14,331 bases of DNA, from NCBI GenBank assembly GCA_945827765.1, contig CALZPS010000012.1:1-14331 (forward strand). Direction: 5' to 3'. The position numbers were made by a program, and so were the translations under genes. The DNA comes from an uncultured Lachnospiraceae bacterium. GTDB lineage: Bacteria > Bacillota > Clostridia > Lachnospirales > Lachnospiraceae. Below the pieces are notes generated by a model. The model was not told the DNA's origin and did not search any database. It saw only the letters and a list, made by a program, of their open reading frames with translations. Below, piece by piece: positions 1 to 6,657 of the stretch (positions within the stretch are counted from its first letter, which is position 1; every line of letters begins with the position of its first letter).

Positions 1-1432
1 CTTCGTCCATAGCGATGTCGCCGCATCCGGATACACAGCATGTACCCATACCACGTGCAACAACGGCTGCATGGGAGGTCATACCACCACGAACAGTCAG
101 GATACCCTGAGCGGACTTCATACCTGTGATATCTTCCGGTGAAGTCTCCAGACGAACCAGCACAACTTTCTCGCCTCTTGCAGCCCACTCTACAGCGTCA
201 TCAGCTGTAAATACGACTTTACCACAAGCAGCTCCCGGTGATGCACCAAGACCTTTACCCATCGGTGTCGCAGCTTTCAGAGCAGCAGCGTCAAACTGCG
301 GGTGAAGCAGAGTGTCAAGGTTACGCGGGTCGATCATCGCCACTGCCTCTTCCTCTGTTCTCATACCTTCGTCAACCAGATCGCAGGCAATCTTCAATGC
401 AGCCTGAGCGGTTCTCTTACCATTACGTGTCTGCAGCATGAACAGCTTTCTGTCCTGAATGGTAAACTCCATATCCTGCATATCTCTGTAATGATTTTCC
501 AATGTAGAGCAAACCTTCGTGAACTGCTCGAATACTTCCGGCATCACGTCTGCCAGTGCGGAAATCGGCTGCGGTGTACGAACACCTGCAACAACGTCCT
601 CGCCCTGAGCGTTCATCAGGAACTCGCCCATCAGTTTCTTCTCACCTGTAGCCGGATCACGGGTAAATGCAACACCTGTACCGGACTCATCAGACCAGTT
701 ACCGAATGCCATCTCCTGTACGTTTACAGCGGTTCCCCAGGAATACGGGATATCATTATCACGACGGTATACGTTTGCACGCGGGTTGTCCCATGAACGG
801 AATACAGCCTTGATAGCTCCCATCAACTGCTCCTTCGGATCATCCGGGAAATCAGCGCCGATTTTCTCTTTGTACTCAGCCTTAAACTGATTTGCCAGCT
901 CTTTGAGGTCTTCTGCCGTCAGGTCAACGTCCTGTGTCACGCCTCTCTCAGCTTTCATCTTGTCGATCAGTTCTTCAAAGTACTTCTTGCCCACTTCCAT
1001 AACTACGTCAGAATACATCTGGATAAATCTTCTGTAGCAGTCACGAGCCCATCTCTCATTTCCTGTCTTTTTAGCAACAACTTCTACTACTTCTTCATTC
1101 AGACCCAGGTTCAGGATGGTGTCCATCATACCCGGCATGGATGCTCTCGCACCGGAACGAACAGATACGAGCAACGGATTCTCAAGATCTCCGAACTTCT
1201 TGCCCGTTACTTCTTCCATCTTCTCGATAGCGTCCATAATCTGTTCCATAATCTCGTCATTAATTTTTCTGCCGTCCTCATAATACTGAGTACAAGCTTC
1301 TGTTGTGATTGTGAATCCCTGCGGAACCGGAAGACCCAAATTGGTCATCTCGGCAAGGTTTGCACCTTTTCCACCGAGCAGGTTTCTCATGGTTGCGTTA
1401 CCTTCGGTAAACATATAAACCCATTTTGCCAT
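1..1432 (-). CDS. ppdK: Pyruvate, phosphate dikinase, N-terminal 477 codons (3' end outside window)
   Basis: The gene runs off the left edge. PPDK interconverts pyruvate + ATP + Pi and PEP + AMP + PPi in the cytosol; in fermentative clostridia it can serve glycolysis (PPi-linked) or gluconeogenesis. The translation begins MAKWVYMFTEGN and carries the ATP-grasp features GGKGANLAEM (about residues 20-30), a SVRSGARASMPGMMDTILNL nucleotide-binding segment, TGVAFTRDPATGEKK, and the phosphohistidine loop GGMTSHAAVVARGMG with the swivelling His at about residue 454. In the Clostridium symbiosum enzyme, as I recall, this is His455 of about 874 residues. The PEP/pyruvate TIM-barrel lies outside the window. 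The start is fixed by GGAGG at 1444-1448 and conservation of the N-terminus. It has its own promoter close behind the M18 peptidase gene. No frameshift is seen. Confidence 0.97.
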   Translation of the reverse strand, partial: MAKWVYMFTEGNATMRNLLGGKGANLAEMTNLGLPVPQGFTITTEACTQYYEDGRKINDEIMEQIMDAIEKMEEVTGKKFGDLENPLLVSVRSGARASMPGMMDTILNLGLNEEVVEVVAKKTGNERWARDCYRRFIQMYSDVVMEVGKKYFEELIDKMKAERGVTQDVDLTAEDLKELANQFKAEYKEKIGADFPDDPKEQLMGAIKAVFRSWDNPRANVYRRDNDIPYSWGTAVNVQEMAFGNWSDESGTGVAFTRDPATGEKKLMGEFLMNAQGEDVVAGVRTPQPISALADVMPEVFEQFTKVCSTLENHYRDMQDMEFTIQDRKLFMLQTRNGKRTAQAALKIACDLVDEGMRTEEEAVAMIDPRNLDTLLHPQFDAAALKAATPMGKGLGASPGAACGKVVFTADDAVEWAARGEKVVLVRLETSPEDITGMKSAQGILTVRGGMTSHAAVVARGMGTCCVSGCGDIAMDE

Positions 1433-1458
1433 GTTTCTAATGACCTCCCTAATAAAAT

Positions 1459-1507
1459 TTGCATATACTTGGACTAAGTTGCATATATATTCTAATAGTT
1501 TTGCATA
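1459..1507 (-). repeat. Three direct TTGCATA repeats across the ppdK promoter
   Basis: The heptamer TTGCATA (plus strand; TATGCAA on the coding strand) occurs at 1459-1465, 1479-1485 and 1501-1507, in the same orientation at 20 and 22 base steps, about two helical turns each. The copies fall in the early leader, at the predicted start point, and between -35 and -10. This looks like a regulator site array, but AT-rich DNA could give it by chance. The regulator is unknown. Confidence 0.4.
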
Positions 1508-1517
1508 CTTACGTCAA
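1489..1517 (-). promoter_or_regulatory. Sigma-A promoter of ppdK
   Basis: Read on the minus strand, TTGACG (1512-1517) and TAGAAT (1489-1494) are separated by exactly 17 bases. The start point would be near 1482, giving a leader of about 50 bases before the ppdK ATG. The -35 box begins 12 bases past the stop codon of the M18 aminopeptidase. Three copies of TATGCAA (minus strand) lie in and around it. Confidence 0.75.
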
Positions 1518-1528
1518 GTTGTTTTTCC

Positions 1529-2935
1529 TTACATTTCCACCAAAAATGCTTTGTATCCTTTGTACGCTTCGTACACATCCGCTTTGCTCGTCAATTCCCA
1601 CGGTGCATGCATGCTCATCACTGCCACGCCACTGTCAATCACTTCCATACCATAGTTTGCCATGATATAGGCAATTGTTCCGCCGCCGCCGATATCTACT
1701 TTGCCAAGCTCTGCAAACTGATACGCTACATTCTGTGCGTCCATCGCCCGGCGTACCTCTGCCAGATATTCTGCGTTGGCATCATTGGAGCCGCTCTTTC
1801 CGCGGCTGCCTGTAAATTTATTAAACACCAGACCTTTGGCAAAAAATGCAGAGCTGCGTTTTTCAAATGTCTCCGCGAACATCGGGTCATAGGCAGCGCT
1901 TACATCAGAGGAAAGCATTTTGGAATTCTGCAATGCCCTTCTCACCTTCAGTTCAGACTCCCCGACTGTCAAAGCTACAAGCTCGGCGACCACATTTTCA
2001 AAGAACCGGGAATGCATACCTGTCGCACCGACACTTCCGATTTCTTCTTTATCGACCAGAATGCAGCATGCTGTGCGCTCCAGATCTTCCACCTCCAGCA
2101 TTGCAAACAAGGAAGTGAATGCGCAGACACGGTCATCCTGTCCGTAAGCCAGCACCATACTCCGATCAAATCCACAGTCACGTGCATTTCCGGCGGGTAC
2201 GATTTCCAGCTCTGCAGAGACAAAATCTTCCTCTTCCATGTCATAATACTGTTTCAAAAGCTCGAGCATATTCGCCTTTACCAATTCTTTTTCTTCTTCG
2301 TCAAGGCCTTCCACTTTTGCCAATGGACAGCTGCCAATCAAAAGATCCAGTTTTTCACCCTCGATAACAACGCCGGCTTTCTTTTCCAATTGCTGACTTG
2401 CCAGATGGATCAACAAATCTGTAATGACAAATACCGGATCGTCAGCCTTGTCACCGATGCTTACTTCTGTTACTGTGCCGTCCTTTTTGGCAATTACACC
2501 GTGTATTGCCAACGGAATCGTCACCCACTGATACTTTTTGATTCCTCCATAATAATGAGTGTCCAGATATGCAAGTTCCTCATTCTCGTACAGAGGATTC
2601 TGTTTCACATCGATACGTGGAGAATCAATGTGTGCCCCCAGAATATTCATTCCGTTTTCCAGCGGCTGTCTGCCAATCTGGAATGCGGCGATGCTCTTAT
2701 CCATGCACACCGCATATACTTTATCCCCTGCCTTCAACTGCGGTTTTTCATCCTGCTCCACTTCTTTCAAGTCCCGATAACCTTTTGCCTTTAGCTCGCG
2801 AACCGCCAGTTTCACGCACTCGCGCTCTGTCTTGCCCTCATCCAGACAAGCCTTATATCTGTCATTGATAGTGTTCAGTTCGGCAAGCTCGGATGCAGCA
2901 TACTTTTTCCAAACATTTTCTCTGTCCATCTCCAT
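1529..2935 (-). CDS. M18 family zinc aminopeptidase (aspartyl aminopeptidase-like)
   Basis: Cytosolic, probably oligomeric metallo-aminopeptidase of family M18 (COG1362), which removes N-terminal residues from peptides; aspartyl preference is known for some members but not provable here. The 468-residue length is usual. Metal ligands of the family are visible in order: H102 in GAHIDSPRID, the bridging Asp in GQDDRV (267/268), the Glu pair in DKEEIGS (297-298), D344 in SSDVSAAYDP and H443 in SMHAPWE. No signal peptide. The annotated start MEMDREN lies only 3 bases after AGGAG (2939-2943); the second Met (ATG at 2927-2929) is spaced 9 bases and may be the real start, shortening the protein by two residues. 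It is between glyS and ppdK, with 188 bases upstream and no promoter as clear as its neighbours'. Confidence 0.93.
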   Translation of the reverse strand: MEMDRENVWKKYAASELAELNTINDRYKACLDEGKTERECVKLAVRELKAKGYRDLKEVEQDEKPQLKAGDKVYAVCMDKSIAAFQIGRQPLENGMNILGAHIDSPRIDVKQNPLYENEELAYLDTHYYGGIKKYQWVTIPLAIHGVIAKKDGTVTEVSIGDKADDPVFVITDLLIHLASQQLEKKAGVVIEGEKLDLLIGSCPLAKVEGLDEEEKELVKANMLELLKQYYDMEEEDFVSAELEIVPAGNARDCGFDRSMVLAYGQDDRVCAFTSLFAMLEVEDLERTACCILVDKEEIGSVGATGMHSRFFENVVAELVALTVGESELKVRRALQNSKMLSSDVSAAYDPMFAETFEKRSSAFFAKGLVFNKFTGSRGKSGSNDANAEYLAEVRRAMDAQNVAYQFAELGKVDIGGGGTIAYIMANYGMEVIDSGVAVMSMHAPWELTSKADVYEAYKGYKAFLVEM

Positions 2936-2948
2936 ATTCTCCTTCCAT

Positions 2949-2971
2949 TTTCGCGAAAGTCGGGACGTCCC
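2949..2971. repeat. Two adjacent perfect 10-bp palindromes before the M18 gene
   Basis: TTTCGCGAAA (2949-2958) and GGGACGTCCC (2962-2971) are each perfect palindromes, with centres 13 bases apart, ending 5 bases from the AGGAG of the aminopeptidase gene. As DNA they could be operator half-sites of a dimeric regulator; as RNA the stems are short and would sit next to the ribosome site. Function is not known. Confidence 0.4.
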
Positions 2972-3018
2972 TTCAAAAGTTACGCCACGTACATCTTTCC
3001 ATATTGATTATCGTCTCA

Positions 3019-3066
3019 CTATGGCTTTCATTTTATACTGTCTTACGCAGGAACAGATTGCCATAG
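3019..3066 (-). repeat. Inverted repeat in the glyS to M18 spacer
   Basis: CTATGGC (3019-3025) and GCCATAG (3060-3066) are perfect 7-base inverted arms with a 34-base loop that contains a second, off-centre CTGT/ACAG pair (3038-3041 and 3053-3056). No T run follows on the minus strand, so it is not a standard terminator. The rest of the 188-base spacer has scattered short repeats and no clear promoter. Confidence 0.3.
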
Positions 3067-3123
3067 GTTTTATCTCTCCAGATTCAGCCACTGATTGCCG
3101 CTGGATTTCATTTTACCCTGCTT

Positions 3124-4515
3124 TTAAAACCGGAATTTATCCTCGAAATAGCTCTTCAAATCCTCGATCTTTACGCGTTCCTGCTGCATCGTATCTCTGT
3201 CACGCACCGTCACCGCGCCGTCTGTCTCCGATTCAAAGTCATAAGTGATGCAGTACGGAGTACCGATTTCATCCTGACGGCGGTAGCGTTTGCCGATATT
3301 TCCGCGATCATCGAACTCACAATTATAATATTTGCAAAGCTCGGCATAAATCTTTTCCGCACCCTCGTTCAATTTCTTTGACAACGGAAGTACACCGATT
3401 TTTACCGGAGCCAATGCCGGATGGAAATGCAGCACTGTACGGACGTCTCCGCCTTCCAGTTCTTCCTCGTCATATGCGCTGCAAAGGAATGCCAGTACCA
3501 TACGATCCGCTCCCAGTGAAGGCTCGATGACATACGGAATGTATTTTTCTTTTTTCTCATCATCAAAGTACGTCAAATCCTGCTTGGATACTTCCATGTG
3601 CTGTGTCAGATCGTAATTCGTTCTGTCCGCAATGCCCCACAGTTCTCCCCAGCCAAACGGGAAAAGGAACTCCACGTCTGTCGTTGCCTTGCTGTAGAAT
3701 GACAATTCTTCCGGATCGTGATCGCGGTAACGCACTTCGTCTGCTTTCAGTCCGAGAGAACTCAGCCAGTCTAAACAGAACTGTTTCCAATATGCAAACC
3801 ATTCCAAATCCGTGTCAGGCTCACAGAAGAACTCCAGCTCCATCTGCTCAAACTCTCTCGTACGGAAGGTAAAGTTACCCGGCGTAATCTCGTTACGGAA
3901 AGATTTACCAATCTGTGCAATACCAAACGGAATCTTCTTGCGGGACGTTCTCTGCACATTTTTAAAGTTCACGAAAATACCCTGTGCTGTCTCCGGACGA
4001 AGATATACGGTATTCTTTGCATCTTCCGTCACCCCCTGAAATGTCTTGAACATCAGGTTAAACTGACGAATATCTGTAAAATTATGCTTGCCGCAGGATG
4101 GACATTTAATCTGTTTTTCCTCGATAAATGCGGTCATTTCCTCCTGTGACCACGCATCGACTGCGCCCTCGAGCACGATGCCGTTCTCTGCGCAATAATC
4201 CTCAATCAACTTGTCGGCGCGGAAACGTTCATGACACTCTTTACAGTCCATCAGCGGATCGGAAAATCCACCGAGATGTCCGCTGGCCACCCACGTCTGG
4301 GGATTCATCAGAATCGCACAGTCCACTCCTACATTGTACGGAGACTCCTGCACAAACTTCTGCCACCATGCTTTCTTCACATTATTTTTCAGTTCCACGC
4401 CAAGATTTCCGTAATCCCAGGTATTTGCCAGGCCGCCGTAAATCTCGGAACCGGGATATACAAATCCCCTTGACTTTGCAAGAGCCACTATTTTTTCCAT
4501 TGTTTTCTCTGCCAT
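3124..4515 (-). CDS. glyS: Glycyl-tRNA synthetase, alpha2 (archaeal/eukaryal) type
   Basis: Class II synthetase charging tRNA-Gly with glycine in the cytosol as a homodimer. The 463-residue chain has the layout of bacterial alpha2 GlyRS: N-terminal catalytic core beginning [20 protein letters not shown], a zinc-ribbon-like insertion (C91-x2-C94, C138-x2-C141), motif 2 from [11 protein letters not shown] (171-181) to FRNEITPG (206-213), [14 protein letters not shown] (293-306), motif 3 [14 protein letters not shown] (331-344), and an anticodon-binding domain from about residue 365 ([16 protein letters not shown]). It is unrelated to the alpha2beta2 GlyQ/GlyS of Bacillus, although it occupies the same place after recO. 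Start: GAGGA at 4525-4529, nine bases from ATG. It has its own promoter and no T-box leader. Confidence 0.97.
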   Translation of the reverse strand: MAEKTMEKIVALAKSRGFVYPGSEIYGGLANTWDYGNLGVELKNNVKKAWWQKFVQESPYNVGVDCAILMNPQTWVASGHLGGFSDPLMDCKECHERFRADKLIEDYCAENGIVLEGAVDAWSQEEMTAFIEEKQIKCPSCGKHNFTDIRQFNLMFKTFQGVTEDAKNTVYLRPETAQGIFVNFKNVQRTSRKKIPFGIAQIGKSFRNEITPGNFTFRTREFEQMELEFFCEPDTDLEWFAYWKQFCLDWLSSLGLKADEVRYRDHDPEELSFYSKATTDVEFLFPFGWGELWGIADRTNYDLTQHMEVSKQDLTYFDDEKKEKYIPYVIEPSLGADRMVLAFLCSAYDEEELEGGDVRTVLHFHPALAPVKIGVLPLSKKLNEGAEKIYAELCKYYNCEFDDRGNIGKRYRRQDEIGTPYCITYDFESETDGAVTVRDRDTMQQERVKIEDLKSYFEDKFRF

Positions 4516-4586
4516 AACACCATTTCCTCACATTCTTTGTTTACTATTCTGCATAAAATGTTTTTACTGCCGATTAATCGTTACCT

Positions 4587-4615
4587 ATTATAAAGGTTTC
4601 TTTTATATTTGTAAA
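4587..4615 (-). promoter_or_regulatory. Sigma-A promoter of glyS
   Basis: On the minus strand TTTACA (4610-4615) and a consensus TATAAT (4587-4592) are 17 bases apart. The start point would be near 4580, leaving about 65 bases of leader. This leader is too short for a T-box and lacks the TGGNACC bulge sequence, so tRNA-sensing control is not supported. Confidence 0.75.
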
Positions 4616-4672
4616 GAGTGCTGTTACAAAGGATAAAGATATTTCCTGACTATACGATTCGACATACGCGCA

Positions 4673-5413
4673 TTACAACAATGTCTGCAATATCTCCAAC
4701 GATTTAAATCGTTTTTCCACATATACATCACAGTATCGTTCCATCACTTTTTCCAGTTCTATCAGCACTTCTTCTGTCACCAAAAAGGTATATAATTTCT
4801 CGATTTTACTGCTTTCTATGTATTGCATACTATATAATGTGGAAGGGTGGAGTTTCATGCCGTCTATCACATCACTGCCGCATTCTTCACAGACAAGCCC
4901 GCCCTTTTTCACACTGAACTGCATCGGGCGTTCTGTATTCCCGCATGACACACAGCCGAACACCTGTGGTCCGACTCCGTTGATACACAATGCTTTCAAT
5001 TCAAAGATACAGCGTATCAGACGATTTGGCAGCTTTTCGTTCGTCAGGGCTTTCATCGTCTGATAAAGAAGCTTTAACATTTCCCGCTCATCATTTGCCT
5101 CCCGCGTATAATAATTGGCAAATTCCAGAAAATAAAATCCATAGTATGCAGCAATCATATCCTGCCGAAGTTCCGAAAAATAATTGCTAATACGGGCAGA
5201 CTGTATCGTATAAGAACTGCGCCCCACATAAAGAACGAATTCACCAAAAGAAAGGGGATTCACCGCTCCCACCAGGGGGCTGTTTGGCTTTCTCGCCCCC
5301 TTGGCAAATGCGGAGAGTTTCCCCTGTTCTCTGGTCAATATCACAACACGTCGGTCATATTCGCCGACCGGTGCTGTGGACAGCACCATTCCCGTCACTG
5401 TGATTTGGTTCAT
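4673..5413 (-). CDS. recO: DNA repair protein RecO
   Basis: RecO acts with RecR (and RecF) to load RecA on SSB-coated single-stranded DNA and to anneal strands. The 246-residue protein begins MNQITVTGMVLSTAPVGEYD, the typical OB-fold start of the family, with DRRVVILTREQGKLSAFAKGARKP following; the helical domain contains a zinc site C154-x2-C157 ... C175-x2-C178 (CVSCG and CEECG). The frame is open 28 codons further upstream, to 5497, but that extension overlaps the yqzL-like gene and has no family similarity, so the ATG at 5411-5413 is preferred. The ribosome site there is poor (AGAGAG only) and lies within yqzL, which suggests translational coupling to it. No terminator is seen after its stop. 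Confidence 0.95.
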   Translation of the reverse strand: MNQITVTGMVLSTAPVGEYDRRVVILTREQGKLSAFAKGARKPNSPLVGAVNPLSFGEFVLYVGRSSYTIQSARISNYFSELRQDMIAAYYGFYFLEFANYYTREANDEREMLKLLYQTMKALTNEKLPNRLIRCIFELKALCINGVGPQVFGCVSCGNTERPMQFSVKKGGLVCEECGSDVIDGMKLHPSTLYSMQYIESSKIEKLYTFLVTEEVLIELEKVMERYCDVYVEKRFKSLEILQTLL

Positions 5414-5534
5414 TCTCTCTGTTACCGCCTTCGTCTCTCTGTCCGCCGCCGTGCCCGTAGACTTCCATTTTATATCCCAGATAGTCACACACGCCACCGG
5501 TTTTTAAAAACTGTTCCCAGTATTGTCGCTCCAT
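5355..5534 (-). CDS. yqzL: Small YqzL-like protein between era and recO
   Basis: A 59-codon frame starts at the ATG 5532-5534 behind a good Shine-Dalgarno (AGAGGTG, 5540-5546). The protein begins MERQYWEQFLKTGGVCDYLG then YK, which matches the W-x2-F-x2-TG-x4-YL-x-YK pattern I know from YqzL of Bacillus subtilis, encoded at the same place between era and recO. The remaining 37 residues are Gly/Arg/Asn-rich, low in structure and not family-like. The last 59 bases overlap recO in another frame. YqzL has no settled function. The position, the motif and the ribosome site together support a real gene; the overlapping tail is the less certain part. Translation of recO may depend on ribosomes finishing this gene. 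Confidence 0.78.
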   Translation of the reverse strand: MERQYWEQFLKTGGVCDYLGYKMEVYGHGGGQRDEGGNRENEPNHSDGNGAVHSTGRRI

Positions 5535-5539
5535 CAGTT

Positions 5540-5546
5540 CACCTCT
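5540..5546 (-). promoter_or_regulatory. Ribosome binding site of the yqzL-like gene
   Basis: AGAGGTG on the minus strand, five bases before the ATG at 5532-5534. It is far better than any site before recO and is the main argument that ribosomes enter here. The 180-base spacer upstream to era holds no other gene that I can support and no clear promoter or terminator. Confidence 0.6.
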
Positions 5547-5562
5547 TCATATGTGGTTTGGT

Positions 5563-5699
5563 TGTTCCCGCATTTTCCTGCACAAACAAATATCTATATT
5601 CTTAGGTTCTCCGATTGAGACTTGCTTATACCTCGTAAAAAATACCAGTAAGATTTATATACAACCACCTTGACAAATTCTCGCCTGCATTTGGGAACA
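5563..5699 (-). repeat. Long-range inverted repeat in the era to yqzL spacer
   Basis: On the minus strand TGTTCCC (5693-5699) can pair with GGGAACA (5563-5569) across 123 bases. The left arm is also part of a competing local hairpin (GCCTG/CAGGC, 5683-5702), so two exclusive folds are possible in the transcript leading to yqzL and recO. Seven base pairs over this distance is weak evidence. Confidence 0.22.
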
Positions 5700-5714
5700 G
5701 GCTCTTTCCGTCTG

Positions 5715-6614
5715 TCAGTATTCCTCCTCATGATATCCGAAATTTTTCATCAGATAATCACTGTCGCGCCAGTTTTTCTGCACCTTAACCCATAGTTTCA
5801 GATTGACTCTGCACTCCAAAAGCTGCTCAATTTCATAGCGGGCCGTGCTGCCGATTTTTTTGAGCATGGCTCCCTGTTTGCCGATGATGATGCCTTTGTG
5901 GGAATCCCGCTCACAGATAATCGTCGCGTCAATCTGCATCAGTTTTTTTTCCATCTTCATACGGTCAATTGCCACCGCGATGCCGTGTGGAATTTCATCC
6001 TGCAGACAATGCAATGCCTTCTCCCGAATCAGTTCCGACACAATCTGGCGTTCCGGCTGATCCGTAATCGTATCTTCATCATAAAACTGTGGTCCGTACG
6101 GAAGATACTGCAAAATCACCTTCACCAGTTCGTCCGTGTTTTCCCCGCTGCGTGCAGACACCGGAACAATCGCTGCAAAATCGTATTCCTTGCGGTATGC
6201 CTCGATACTCAGAAGCACATCCTCGGTCTTTACCATATCAGTCTTGTTGATAACCAGAATAACCGGGGTCTTCACACGCCCGAGCTGACTGATAATGTGC
6301 TGTTCTCCCGCACCGATAAATGTGGTCGGCTCGACCAGCCAGAGTACAACATCCACTTCATTCAACGTACGCTCCGCTACATTTACCATGTATGTGCCCA
6401 GCTTATTTTTAGCCTTGTGGATTCCGGGCGTATCCACAAACACAATCTGTCCTTCTTCCGTCGTCAATACAGTCTGGATGCGGTTGCGGGTTGTCTGCGG
6501 CTTGTTGGATGTAATGGCAATCTTCTGTCCGATCAAATGGTTCATCAATGTGGATTTGCCCACATTCGGACGGCCAATCAAGGTCACAAAGCCGGATTTG
6601 TAATTATTCTGCAT
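5715..6614 (-). CDS. era: GTPase Era
   Basis: Essential Ras-like GTPase that binds the 3' end of 16S rRNA and assists 30S maturation, cytosolic to membrane-associated. The 299-residue length is normal. GTP-binding motifs are intact: G1 GRPNVGKS (14-21), the G2 region around KPQTTRNR (38-45), G3 DTPG (61-64), G4 NKTD (123-126) and G5 SAR (153-155). The C-terminal KH domain carries the RNA-binding loop IIIGKQGAMLKKIG. The start ATG (6612-6614) has AAAGGAG just upstream. Only 43 bases separate it from the M16C peptidase gene, so the two are probably co-transcribed. Confidence 0.98.
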   Translation of the reverse strand: MQNNYKSGFVTLIGRPNVGKSTLMNHLIGQKIAITSNKPQTTRNRIQTVLTTEEGQIVFVDTPGIHKAKNKLGTYMVNVAERTLNEVDVVLWLVEPTTFIGAGEQHIISQLGRVKTPVILVINKTDMVKTEDVLLSIEAYRKEYDFAAIVPVSARSGENTDELVKVILQYLPYGPQFYDEDTITDQPERQIVSELIREKALHCLQDEIPHGIAVAIDRMKMEKKLMQIDATIICERDSHKGIIIGKQGAMLKKIGSTARYEIEQLLECRVNLKLWVKVQKNWRDSDYLMKNFGYHEEEY

Positions 6615-6657
6615 CGTATCTCTCCTTTACTGTGAGCACTTGGCGAGGTTTATCTGG

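Noticed and set aside
1607..2794. 395-codon open frame on the plus strand
   Set aside because: Antisense to the M18 aminopeptidase; the Cys/His/Phe-rich composition is typical of a shadow of a real gene on the other strand.
4516..4672. T-box riboswitch before glyS
   Set aside because: The leader from the predicted start point is about 65 bases and has no TGGNACC element or terminator/antiterminator pair.
5414..5497. 28-residue upstream extension of RecO
   Set aside because: RecO proteins begin at the equivalent of MNQITVTG; the extra stretch is the yqzL-like gene read in the wrong frame.
5683..5702. Intrinsic terminator after era (GCCTG/CAGGC hairpin)
   Set aside because: Five base pairs only and no following T run on the minus strand.
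5898..6635. 245-codon open frame on the plus strand
   Set aside because: Antisense shadow of era; no domain is recognisable and no ribosome site precedes it.
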